This document shows positions 26,099 to 34,118 of a stretch of 64,000 bases of DNA, piece after piece. Made by a program: the position numbers and the translations under genes. Source of the DNA: CAMXAS01 sp964442435 (GTDB lineage Bacteria > Bacteroidota > Bacteroidia > Bacteroidales > P3); contig CAYTZG010000002.1 of NCBI GenBank assembly GCA_964442435.1, positions 1-64,000 on the forward strand. Direction: 5' to 3'. How positions within the stretch are numbered: the first letter of the stretch is position 1; each line of letters starts with the position of its first letter. The notes beneath the pieces were generated by a model that was not told the DNA's origin, searched no databases, and saw nothing but the letters and a program-made list of their open reading frames with translations.

Positions 26099-27073
26099 AT
26101 GTTCGGCACACCGGAACATCCTACTTTATGGCTGTCGCCCATGGAGGGCGTCACGGATCCGCCGTTCCGCCATATCTGCAAGGGCTATGGCGTCGATGTG
26201 TCGGTTACCGAGTTCGTTTCGTCCGAAGCCTTGGTGCGTAGCGCGCAGAAGAGTTTTGACAAGATGGCGTTCGACCCCTCGGACGCGCCGACGGCCATTC
26301 AGATTTTCGGTCATGATGAAAAGAGCCTGTGTGAGGCGGCGGAACTGGCGGCGGCCCGCAAGCCGGCTTTTGTCGATATCAACTGGGGCTGTCCGGTGCG
26401 CAAGGTGGTGAGCAAGGGCGCCGGGGCCGGCATCCTGCGCGACATACCGCGCATGGTATCCGTCACCGCGGCGGTGGTGCGGCATCTGGAGCCGCTCGGT
26501 ATGCCCGTCACGGTTAAAACCCGCCTTGGCTGGGATTTTTCCGAACTGCCGATTGTGGAGGCCGCCGAGCGGCTTCAGGACGTGGGCATCGCCTGTATCG
26601 GCATCCATGGCCGTACCCGCTCGCAACTCTATACCGGCAAGGCCGACTATACGCTCATCAAGGCGGTTAAGGACAATCCGCGGATGCGGATACCCGTTAT
26701 CGCCAACGGCGATATCGATGCAGGCCCCAAGGCCAAGGAAGTGCTGGCCTATACGGGGGTGGACGGCCTGTTGGTGGGGCGGGCGGCCATCGGCAACCCG
26801 TGGATTTTTTCGCAAATCAAACATTATCTCGCCACGGGCACGGAACTGCCGTTGCCGGATTTGGCCACGCGCAAGGCGGCCTGTCTCGCGCATTTCGCGG
26901 CCTTGGTCGAACACTATGGGCCGGCGGTCGGCGGGCAACTCATCAAAATCCATTATTCCGGTTATTTCAAGGGCTTGAGCGGCTTCAAACCGTTCAAGGC
27001 GCAACTTATGCGCACGGGCGACTATCAGGAAGCCGCCGCCATTCTGGACGCATACAGCCTTTCCATGGCATAG
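26099..27073 (+). CDS. dus: tRNA-dihydrouridine synthase
   Basis: Dus reduces uridines in the tRNA D loop with FMN and NADPH. The start at 26099 is chosen because the longer frame runs back through the tRNA-Asn gene. The 324-residue protein has the TIM-barrel opening LSPMEGVTD, the catalytic Cys98 in NWGCPVRKV, the conserved KTRLGWD and HGRTRSQLYTG, and the FMN-phosphate loop ANGDID...GVDGLLVGRAAIGNPW. Its position directly after a tRNA gene may be chance. Which uridine it modifies cannot be told. Confidence 0.95.
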   Translation: MFGTPEHPTLWLSPMEGVTDPPFRHICKGYGVDVSVTEFVSSEALVRSAQKSFDKMAFDPSDAPTAIQIFGHDEKSLCEAAELAAARKPAFVDINWGCPVRKVVSKGAGAGILRDIPRMVSVTAAVVRHLEPLGMPVTVKTRLGWDFSELPIVEAAERLQDVGIACIGIHGRTRSQLYTGKADYTLIKAVKDNPRMRIPVIANGDIDAGPKAKEVLAYTGVDGLLVGRAAIGNPWIFSQIKHYLATGTELPLPDLATRKAACLAHFAALVEHYGPAVGGQLIKIHYSGYFKGLSGFKPFKAQLMRTGDYQEAAAILDAYSLSMA

Positions 27074-27111
27074 ACGAATCGTCGCATTGCGTTGTTTTTA
27101 CGCGATATTAT

Positions 27112-27119
27112 TATATTAG
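27112..27119 (+). promoter_or_regulatory. Variant -7 element (TATATTAG)
   Basis: TATATTAG followed by CGGC, the same word as in leader element A. It is about 75 bp ahead of the duplicated outer-membrane protein genes. Confidence 0.4.
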
Positions 27120-27165
27120 CGGCCTTAAAATAATTTAAACAGAAGGGAAAAATAGTTTTAATGTC

Positions 27166-28797
27166 TTAATTAACAACTAAAAACCTTTTAGCTATGAAAA
27201 GACGTTTTATTGCAAGGCTGTTGTCGGTATGCTGGCTTTTGCTGAGCGTAGGGTTTGTGTCCGAGGCTTGGGCAAAAGCCGGCGATATGCCTATGTCCAC
27301 GCGAAACTCCGTTCGGTTGTATGGTGGAGTCGGCTATTGGGGGCCTTATTCCTATAAGGTCGAAACGGTGTATATTCCATATGTTGGCATGCCGGGGGGC
27401 TATTACTATACAGAGGCTTGGCCAAAATATTACGCTACAGCGATATATGGATTTAATTATCAAAGGGATTTGATACGCCGTTTTTCTGTGGAATTGGATG
27501 TGCAAGGGGCGTATCGCAATACATTTCCCCGTGAGGCGAATGCCTATAATAGCGATAATCCGCTTCAGCCGTACACCAAATTGGATGATATGCCGCAAGT
27601 ACAGGAGTATATTTCACAATGGTTGGGCGACGGCAATGACCCCCGTAATTTTATTTGGCTTCGATATAATTCCATGGCCATTACCATACGTCCTGTTTTG
27701 CATATGATAGACAATGTACACCATCGTTTTTCGGCCTATGCCGGTATCGGGTGGTATTTCGTGGATGACCTTCGATACACGTTGGATGCCATATACGGGT
27801 CAAGCCTGAAACAAAATCATGTGTCGGGTTTGGCGGGAAATGTAGGCTTGCGTTATGAATATACGTTCTTGGAAAAATTTATGGTGGGAGTGGATTTTTG
27901 TGTGGCATTCAATGACGATGGGGCGCCATGGACGGATAAACTCGATACGGAATTTAGTACGACGGATGGTCGTGCGATGATTTAATTAACAACTAAAAAA
28001 CCTTTTAGCCATGAAAAGAAGTTTTATGATAAGGCTGTTGCCGGTATGCTGGCTTTTGCTGAGCGTAGGGCTTGTGTCCGAGGCTTGGGCAAAAGCCGGC
28101 GATATGCCTATGTCCACGCGAAACTCCGTTCGGTTGTATGGCGGGGTCGGCTATTGGGGACTTCATACTCAATATGTTGAAAAATCTGCGGCGGGGAACT
28201 ATTATGATTACCGGAATAAGTATTATGCTACGGCGATATATGGATTTAATTACCAAAGGGATTTGATACGCCGTTTTTCTGTGGAATTGGATGTGCAGGC
28301 ATCGTATCGCAATACCTTTCCCGATGCGGCTACGCCCCAGTTTACCGGAGAGTATTTGAAGTATCCCGAATTGGGTGACCGACCCGAGGTGCGTGAGTAT
28401 ATCAATGATTGGATATTAAAGGGTAATGACCCCAATAATCTGATTTGGTTGCGTCACAACTCTTTGGCCATTACGTTTCGGCCGGTTTATCACATGATAG
28501 ATAATGAGCACCACCGATTTTCGGTTTATCTCGGTGTGGGGTGGTATTTTGTGGATGGTTTGTGCTTTCAGGCGATAGCCCCGTTTTTACAAGATACGTA
28601 CACCACCGCGACATGGCAATACCATGTTTCCGGATTGGTCGGCAATTTAGGGTTGCGCTATGAATATACGTTCTTGGAACATTTTATGGCGGGTGTGGAA
28701 GTAAATGTAAACGTCAATGACGACAGAGCCTTTTGGCAGAATAGTATCACGCTGTCTGGCCCGGTGGATGTTCGTGGGTTGATTTTCATTGGTTTTA
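27166..28797 (+). repeat. Tandem duplication of an outer-membrane protein gene with its leader
   Basis: The leader beginning TTAATTAACAACTAAAAA (27166) recurs at 27982 with the same distance to the ATG, so the unit is about 816 bp. The two genes are close to the same in their signal peptides and first 45 residues and diverge in the middle. Confidence 0.85.
27194..27985 (+). CDS. Outer-membrane beta-barrel-like protein, duplicated copy 1 (C-terminally shortened)
   Basis: The 263-residue protein has a signal peptide ending in SEAWAKAGD and about eight predicted amphipathic strands, as in small porin-like proteins. It is a paralogue of the next gene. Its end is abrupt (DGRAMI), whereas copy 2 continues to a final strand ending in IGFRF. 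The duplication junction falls exactly here, so copy 1 lost the last strand and the terminal Phe that helps BAM-mediated insertion. It may be less stable or non-functional. Confidence 0.75.
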   Translation: MKRRFIARLLSVCWLLLSVGFVSEAWAKAGDMPMSTRNSVRLYGGVGYWGPYSYKVETVYIPYVGMPGGYYYTEAWPKYYATAIYGFNYQRDLIRRFSVELDVQGAYRNTFPREANAYNSDNPLQPYTKLDDMPQVQEYISQWLGDGNDPRNFIWLRYNSMAITIRPVLHMIDNVHHRFSAYAGIGWYFVDDLRYTLDAIYGSSLKQNHVSGLAGNVGLRYEYTFLEKFMVGVDFCVAFNDDGAPWTDKLDTEFSTTDGRAMI

Positions 28798-28805
28798 GGT
28801 TTTGA
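28011..28805 (+). CDS. Outer-membrane beta-barrel-like protein, duplicated copy 2
   Basis: The 264-residue paralogue of copy 1 keeps a complete C-terminus (DVRGLIFIGFRF), with the terminal Phe of outer-membrane barrels. The signal peptide is nearly the same as in copy 1. Differences concentrate in the segments around residues 45-60 and 105-130, which look like surface loops. It is followed by a strong terminator. No named family is recognised. Confidence 0.78.
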   Translation: MKRSFMIRLLPVCWLLLSVGLVSEAWAKAGDMPMSTRNSVRLYGGVGYWGLHTQYVEKSAAGNYYDYRNKYYATAIYGFNYQRDLIRRFSVELDVQASYRNTFPDAATPQFTGEYLKYPELGDRPEVREYINDWILKGNDPNNLIWLRHNSLAITFRPVYHMIDNEHHRFSVYLGVGWYFVDGLCFQAIAPFLQDTYTTATWQYHVSGLVGNLGLRYEYTFLEHFMAGVEVNVNVNDDRAFWQNSITLSGPVDVRGLIFIGFRF

Positions 28806-28833
28806 TATTTCAGTAAGACCATTTGAAGAAAAT

Positions 28834-28866
28834 AAAAGCCGCTGCAAGATTTGTAGCGGCTTTTTT
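28834..28866 (+). terminator. Terminator of the duplicated genes
   Basis: AAAAGCCGCT pairs with AGCGGCTTTT, and inner CAA/TTG pairs extend the stem; a T run follows. Confidence 0.85.
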
Positions 28867-28901
28867 CATATCTTTCGTTGAGGCGTTGAAGTGTTTGGAT
28901 G

Positions 28902-28950
28902 TTGTGAAAAGTGCCTAAAAAAGTTTATCTTTGTGTACTGAAGTACACAA
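28902..28950 (+). promoter_or_regulatory. Promoter and 20-bp palindrome ahead of rbfA
   Basis: TATCTTTG (28926-28933) with TTG at 28902-28904 about 21 nt upstream. Overlapping the box end and the predicted start is a perfect palindrome, TTGTGTACT-GA-AGTACACAA (28931-28950), which may be an operator or a 5' hairpin of the mRNA. Confidence 0.6.
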
Positions 28951-29011
28951 GATCGGCGGCGGTTCGGCAAAGAGGAAACGGAGATCTTTGTACGTTACGG
29001 GGTAAAAAGTT

Positions 29012-29356
29012 ATGGACAGTCAGAGACAACAGAAGATAAACCGGCTGCTGCAGAAAGAGCTGGGCGAGATATTCCGCGTGCAGATGCAGCCCTATTTCCC
29101 GGGGCTGATGATGACGGTGACGTTCGTGCGCGTTACGTCCGACCTCTCGCTCGCGCGCGTCAACCTGAGCCTGTTCCCGGCGCCCAAGGAAGGCAAGGAG
29201 GCCGTTCTGAAGGCCATCAAGGGGCACGCCGCGGAAATCCGTTATCTGCTCGGGCGGCAGGTGCACGACCAGTTGCGGATTCTGCCGCAACTGCAGTTTT
29301 TCATCGATGATACGTTGGATCGCGTCGCACGCATAGACGAATTGTTGGCGCAATAA
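29012..29356 (+). CDS. rbfA: Ribosome-binding factor A
   Basis: RbfA binds the 30S subunit and helps mature the 5' end of 16S rRNA. The 114-residue protein has the family KH-like form: RQQKINRLLQKELGEIF at the start, the strand VTFVRVTSDLSLARV and the end LRILPQLQFFIDDTLD. It begins an operon with the permease (8 bp apart) and cysS (2 bp apart). Confidence 0.93.
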   Translation: MDSQRQQKINRLLQKELGEIFRVQMQPYFPGLMMTVTFVRVTSDLSLARVNLSLFPAPKEGKEAVLKAIKGHAAEIRYLLGRQVHDQLRILPQLQFFIDDTLDRVARIDELLAQ

Positions 29357-29364
29357 GTCCGCTC

Positions 29365-30597
29365 ATGAAACTGTCTTTCCGCATAGCCCGTCGTTATTTC
29401 GTTTCCCGAAAATCGAGGCTGGTCAATATCATCAGCGGCGTTTCGCTGTTGAGTCTGGCCGTGGCCACGGCGGCCATGCTCGTCATCTTCTCGGTCATGA
29501 ACGGCATGAACGCCTATATCATGGCGCGCTTCAGCAGTTTCGACCCCGATTTGCTCATCGAGGCCAAGGCGGGCAAGTTCTATACGCCCGGCTTTATCGA
29601 CCGTCTGCGCCGTATGCCGCAGGTGCGGGCCGTGGTGCCGGTGTTGGAAGACCAGGCCCTGTTGCGCTTCCGCGACGACGTGCAGATGATACGGCTCAAA
29701 GGCGTTGACACGGGCTATGCCGCCTTGTCGGAACGGGCCGCCCAATGGGTGGAGGGCTATCCGGATTTTGAGGAGGGCGATTACGTGCCGGTGTCTGTCG
29801 GCTACGGATTGGCCACCCGCATGGGCATTCCGCTGTTGAACGCCGAATACCCGTGTTTGATATATACGGTTGACGCCGACCGGCTTTCGGCCGCGATGTG
29901 GCAGCAGGCCCTGATGTCCGAGAGCGTCTATCCGAGCGGCGTGTTCTCGGTTTTGCCCGAATACGACAACCGCTATGTGCTGGCGCCGCTTTCGTTCGTG
30001 CGGCGCGTACTCAAGGTGCCGCAGCAGGTGTCGGCCGTGGAGGTGCAGCTAACGGCGGGGCTGTCGGGCAAGGCGCTCCGTAAACTGCGTCAGGACATCC
30101 GCGCACTTGTCGGCGACGGCTTTACGGTGCGCAACCGTTTGGAACAGCAGCAGACGCTCTACAGCAGTATGCGCACCGAGAAATGGATGATGATCGCCAT
30201 CTTCGCGTTCATCCTGCTCGTATCCACGTTCACGATGGTGTCTTCGCTCATGTTGCTCATGTACGAGAAGCGGCGCGATACCGCCATTTTGTCGGCACAG
30301 GGCATGAGCGACACGTGGCTCAAGGCCGTATTTGCGTTCGAAGGCCTCTTGATAACGGCGGTTGGCACGTTTTTTGGCCTGCTGTTGGCCGGCGGCATCG
30401 TCTATGGTCAGGCGCGTTTCGGTTGGGTCAAGTTCGGCATGGGCGCCGGCGGCACCTATGTGTTGGAAACCTATCCCGTGGCCTGGCAGTGGGGGGATGC
30501 GGTCGTCGTGGGCTTGATAGGCCTTGCCATGGGTTTGGCGGCTTCGGCCATCCCGCTGCGGCAGATAAATGTGTATAAACGATTTAACCTTACATAA
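29365..30597 (+). CDS. ABC transporter permease of the FtsX/LolC-LolE type
   Basis: The 410-residue protein has the LolC/E layout: one N-terminal transmembrane helix (about residues 18-45), a large periplasmic domain (45-270) and three C-terminal helices (272-400), with the FtsX core around TFTMVSSLMLLMYEKRRDTAILSAQG in shorter form. It would work with an ATPase encoded elsewhere, probably in lipoprotein release from the inner membrane. It sits between rbfA and cysS. Confidence 0.88.
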   Translation: MKLSFRIARRYFVSRKSRLVNIISGVSLLSLAVATAAMLVIFSVMNGMNAYIMARFSSFDPDLLIEAKAGKFYTPGFIDRLRRMPQVRAVVPVLEDQALLRFRDDVQMIRLKGVDTGYAALSERAAQWVEGYPDFEEGDYVPVSVGYGLATRMGIPLLNAEYPCLIYTVDADRLSAAMWQQALMSESVYPSGVFSVLPEYDNRYVLAPLSFVRRVLKVPQQVSAVEVQLTAGLSGKALRKLRQDIRALVGDGFTVRNRLEQQQTLYSSMRTEKWMMIAIFAFILLVSTFTMVSSLMLLMYEKRRDTAILSAQGMSDTWLKAVFAFEGLLITAVGTFFGLLLAGGIVYGQARFGWVKFGMGAGGTYVLETYPVAWQWGDAVVVGLIGLAMGLAASAIPLRQINVYKRFNLT

Positions 30598-30599
30598 CC

Positions 30600-32081
30600 A
30601 TGGAAAACCGATTGATGCTTTACAATACGCTGCATCGGCGCAAGGAGTTGTTCGAACCGTTGCACGCCCCGCAGGTGGGGCTGTATGTCTGCGGCCCCAC
30701 GGTCTATGGCGACCCGCATCTCGGGCACGCGCGTCCGGGCGTCACGTTCGACATCCTGTTCCGCTATCTGCGGCATCTCGGCTATAAGGTGCGCTATGTG
30801 CGCAACATCACCGACGTGGGCCACTTGGAACACGACGCCGACGAGGGCGAGGACAAAATCGCCAAGAAAGCGCGTCTGGAACAGTTGGAGCCGATGGAAG
30901 TGGCGCAATACTATACAAACCGCTACCACGACTATATGGATAAGTTGGGCGTGAGCCGGCCTTCGATAGAGCCGCACGCCTCCGGCCACATCATCGAACA
31001 GATTGAGATGATCAAGAAGATTTTAGACGCCGGTTACGCCTACGAACGCAACGGTTCCGTCTATTTCGACGTGCGGAAATACAACGAGCGGCACCACTAC
31101 GGGCAGCTGTCGGGCCGCGTTATCGAAGACCTGTTGGGCACCACGCGCACCAACCTGGCCTCGCAGGACGAAAAGGAGAGCCCGTTGGATTTCGCGCTTT
31201 GGAAAAAGGCCTCGCCGGAGCATATCATGCGCTGGCCCTCGCCTTGGAGCGACGGCTTCCCGGGCTGGCACGCCGAGTGTACGGCCATGTCCTGCAAGTA
31301 TCTGGGGCAGCCGTTCGACATCCACGGCGGCGGCATGGACTTGCTGTTTCCGCACCACGAGTCCGAAATCGCGCAGTCGGTGGCGGCCTACGGCCAAGAA
31401 CCGTGCCGCTATTGGGTGCACAACAACATGATTACGATCAACGGCCAGAAGATGGGCAAGTCGCTGGGCAACTTCATCACGTTGGAGCAGTTGTTTACGG
31501 GCGACCACAAGGCCTTGGAACAAGCCTATTCCCCGATGACGGTGCGTTTCTTCATCCTGCAGGCGCACTACCGCGGCACGCTCGATTTCTCGAACGAGGC
31601 GTTGCAGTCGGCCGAAAAGGGCTGGCAGCGGTTGCAGCAGGCGCGTCAGACGCTCGACCGGCTGGCGGCGCAGCCCGCGTCCACCGTGGCCGACTTTCTG
31701 CAAACCATGGGCGACAAGTGCCGCGAGGCCATGGACGACGACCTCAATACGCCGATGGTGCTGGCGCAGTTCTTCGAACTCGTGCGGCTCATCAACCAGG
31801 CGGCCGACGGAAAGGCCTCGTTCACGCAGGCCGATTTGGACAAAGCGCGCGACCTCTATGCGGTATATATTGAAGAAATCTTGGGCCTGAAAGCGGAGGA
31901 CGGCAGCGGGGACGCCTCGGCCGACCGTACCGACGGCTTGGTCAAGATGCTATTGGATATGCGCGCGCAGGCCAAGGCGGCCAAGGATTTCGCCACGTCC
32001 GACAAGATTCGCGACGAGTTGAAAGCCTTGGGCATCAAGGTGCTGGACGGCAAGGACGGTGCCACTTGGCAATACGAATAG
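30600..32081 (+). CDS. cysS: Cysteinyl-tRNA synthetase
   Basis: This class I synthetase charges tRNA-Cys. The HIGH motif is HLGHA within CGPTVYGDPHLGHARPG, the zinc ligands include that Cys, the Cys of GWHAECTAM and the HHESE residues, and KMSKS appears as KMGKS in GQKMGKSLGN. The 493-residue length is standard. It is the third gene of the rbfA operon and ends 24 bp before the zinc peptidase gene. Confidence 0.98.
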   Translation: MENRLMLYNTLHRRKELFEPLHAPQVGLYVCGPTVYGDPHLGHARPGVTFDILFRYLRHLGYKVRYVRNITDVGHLEHDADEGEDKIAKKARLEQLEPMEVAQYYTNRYHDYMDKLGVSRPSIEPHASGHIIEQIEMIKKILDAGYAYERNGSVYFDVRKYNERHHYGQLSGRVIEDLLGTTRTNLASQDEKESPLDFALWKKASPEHIMRWPSPWSDGFPGWHAECTAMSCKYLGQPFDIHGGGMDLLFPHHESEIAQSVAAYGQEPCRYWVHNNMITINGQKMGKSLGNFITLEQLFTGDHKALEQAYSPMTVRFFILQAHYRGTLDFSNEALQSAEKGWQRLQQARQTLDRLAAQPASTVADFLQTMGDKCREAMDDDLNTPMVLAQFFELVRLINQAADGKASFTQADLDKARDLYAVYIEEILGLKAEDGSGDASADRTDGLVKMLLDMRAQAKAAKDFATSDKIRDELKALGIKVLDGKDGATWQYE

Positions 32082-32105
32082 TTTGAACCTAAAAAAACGG
32101 GAGTC

Positions 32106-32786
32106 ATGCCTAGTATATGGATTATTTTCATCGGATTGATGATTCTGAGCTTTTGGCTCAGCAGCAGTTTGCAGAATAAATTCAAGCGGTACGCCAAGAT
32201 GCCGACCGAGGGCGGCTTGACGGGCCGCGACGTGGCCGAAAAGATGCTGCACGACCACGGCATTTACGACGTCAAGATTACGTGCGTGCAGGGCCGTTTG
32301 ACCGACCACTACAACCCCGCCGACCAAACGGTGAACCTGAGTGAGGATGTCTATTACGGCAACGGCATATCGGCGGCGGCCGTGGCGGCGCACGAATGCG
32401 GTCACGCCGTACAGCACGCCGTGGCTTACCCTTGGATTAAGTTGCGCTCGGCCTTGGTGCCGCCCGTGGAGTTCGCCTCCCGTTGGGTGCAGTGGGTGCT
32501 GTTGGCCGGCATCCTGCTCGTGGAGGTCTTCCCAAATTTGTTGCTGTTCGGCATCATCCTGTTCGGCATCACGACCCTGTTCAGTTTTGTGACGTTGCCG
32601 GTCGAAATCGACGCCTCCCGCCGCGCGTTGGTGTGGCTGCAGGGGGCGGGCGTCGCCTCGGCGCAGACCTATCCGGCCGCCAGGGACGCCTTGCGGACGG
32701 CCGCCTATACCTATGTGGTGGCGGCGCTTTCGTCTTTGGCCACGTTGCTGTACTACATCCTGATTTTCGTCGGACGTCGCGATTAG
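32106..32786 (+). CDS. Membrane zinc metallopeptidase (YugP/Zn_peptidase_2 family)
   Basis: The 226-residue protein has an N-terminal transmembrane helix, the zinc motif HECGHAVQHA (about residue 96) and three further hydrophobic helices, as in the YugP family. These are putative membrane proteases of unknown substrate. It follows cysS closely and may be the last gene of that operon. Confidence 0.9.
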   Translation: MPSIWIIFIGLMILSFWLSSSLQNKFKRYAKMPTEGGLTGRDVAEKMLHDHGIYDVKITCVQGRLTDHYNPADQTVNLSEDVYYGNGISAAAVAAHECGHAVQHAVAYPWIKLRSALVPPVEFASRWVQWVLLAGILLVEVFPNLLLFGIILFGITTLFSFVTLPVEIDASRRALVWLQGAGVASAQTYPAARDALRTAAYTYVVAALSSLATLLYYILIFVGRRD

Positions 32787-32848
32787 CGCGTCCGTGGCCG
32801 CTTTCCGCCACGTTGAAAAGTCGGTGCGGAAAAGTCGGGGGAAAATCG

Positions 32849-32900
32849 TACCTTTGCATTCCATCGTCGGGTCACCCCAAAAAAAATCGTCGGGTCACCC
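32849..32900 (+). promoter_or_regulatory. ilvE promoter with tandem palindromic repeats in the leader
   Basis: TACCTTTG (32849-32856) is a perfect -7 element. Downstream, ATCGTCGGGTCACCC occurs twice (32863-32877 and 32886-32900), 23 bp apart. Each copy contains the palindrome GGGT-C-ACCC. The repeats lie within the first 45 nt of the mRNA. Confidence 0.6.
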
Positions 32901-32939
32901 GAAACGGAAAACGGATATAAACCTTAAAAATATAAAACT

Positions 32940-33959
32940 ATGAGCGAAATCGATTGGAAAAACCTGCCTTTCGGTTATTTCAAAACCGATTACAATGTCC
33001 GCGCTTATTACAAGGACGGCAAATGGAGCGATCTGGAAGTAAGCCAGGACGAGTACCTGAATATCCATATGGCGGCCACGTGTCTGCACTATGGTCAGGA
33101 AGCGTTCGAAGGCATGAAGGCGTTCCGCGGTAAAGACGGAAAAATCCGTATGTTCCGTCCGGACGAAAACGCCAAACGTCTGTTGCTTTCCGCCAACGGC
33201 ATCATGATGCAGCCGGTGCCCACCGAACTGTTTATCGAAGCCTGCAAGAAAGTGGTTAAGCTGAACGAGAAATTCGTACCGCCTTACGGTATGGGCGCTT
33301 CCTTCTATATCCGTCCGCTGTTGATCGGTACGGGTGCCGAAGTGGGCGTTAAGCCGGCCAAGGAATACACGTTCGTGGTATTCGGCGGCCCCGTAGGTCC
33401 TTACTTCAAGGCCGGTTTCAAGCCGGTGCCGATGCAGACCGTAAAGGATTTCGACCGTGTGGCCCCGCTGGGTACGGGTCTGTTCAAGGTGGGCGGTAAC
33501 TACGCCGCTTCGTTGCGCGCCAGCGAACGTGCGCACGAGGAAGGTTTCTCGACGGTATTGTTCCTTGACGCGAAGGAACACAAATATATCGACGAAGCCG
33601 GTCCCGCCAACTTCTTCGCCATCAAGGGCAACAAGTACATCACGCCGGATTCCCACACCATCCTGCGCTCCATCACCAACATGAGTTTGCAGCAGATTGC
33701 GTTGGATTTGGGCATGGAAGTGGAAAAACGCCCGATTGAGGAAGCCGAATTGGCCAACTTCGACGAAATCGGCGCTTGCGGTACGGCCGCCGTTATTTCG
33801 CCCATCAGCAAAATCGTGGACCGCTCTACGGGGCACGAATTCGTGGTGAGCAAAGACGGTCAGGTTGGCCCGAAATCCACGGCGCTGTACAAACAGCTGC
33901 GCGCCATTCAGGAAGGCGAAGTGGAAGACATCCACGGCTGGAATGTGATTGTGGACTAA
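32940..33959 (+). CDS. ilvE: Branched-chain amino acid aminotransferase
   Basis: This PLP enzyme makes or breaks down leucine, isoleucine and valine with 2-oxoglutarate. The 339-residue sequence has the class IV form, with the PLP lysine Lys183 in GLFKVGGNYAAS and the conserved YIDEAGPANFF and GACGTAAVISP. It is of the longer, eukaryote-like BCAT type common in Bacteroidota. Two direct repeats in its leader may mediate regulation. A clear terminator follows, so it is monocistronic. Confidence 0.96.
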   Translation: MSEIDWKNLPFGYFKTDYNVRAYYKDGKWSDLEVSQDEYLNIHMAATCLHYGQEAFEGMKAFRGKDGKIRMFRPDENAKRLLLSANGIMMQPVPTELFIEACKKVVKLNEKFVPPYGMGASFYIRPLLIGTGAEVGVKPAKEYTFVVFGGPVGPYFKAGFKPVPMQTVKDFDRVAPLGTGLFKVGGNYAASLRASERAHEEGFSTVLFLDAKEHKYIDEAGPANFFAIKGNKYITPDSHTILRSITNMSLQQIALDLGMEVEKRPIEEAELANFDEIGACGTAAVISPISKIVDRSTGHEFVVSKDGQVGPKSTALYKQLRAIQEGEVEDIHGWNVIVD

Positions 33960-34001
33960 TCATCCCGCATAATCGGCGTCCCGCAGGGGATGCCATAGTA
34001 G

Positions 34002-34033
34002 AAAGGCGGCCTCGCATGGGGCCGCCTTTTTTT
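34002..34033 (+). terminator. Terminator of ilvE
   Basis: AAAGGCGGCC pairs with GGCCGCCTTT, followed by more T. Confidence 0.85.
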
Positions 34034-34063
34034 GTACTACGAGTGAGGGATAGAAATAAAGGA

Positions 34064-34099
34064 TGTCTCGAAAAATGAGACAATTTGAAATTAACTTTG
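34064..34099 (+). promoter_or_regulatory. Composite operator-promoter of rtcB (site 1)
   Basis: TGTCTC (34064-34069), 7 nt, GAGACA (34077-34082), 9 nt, TAACTTTG (34092-34099). The palindrome is perfect and covers the place of the -33 box, which is not TTTG here. The same layout recurs at five other starts in the next 13 kb. Confidence 0.75.
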
Positions 34100-34118
34100 C
34101 GCTTCAACCCATGCGATT

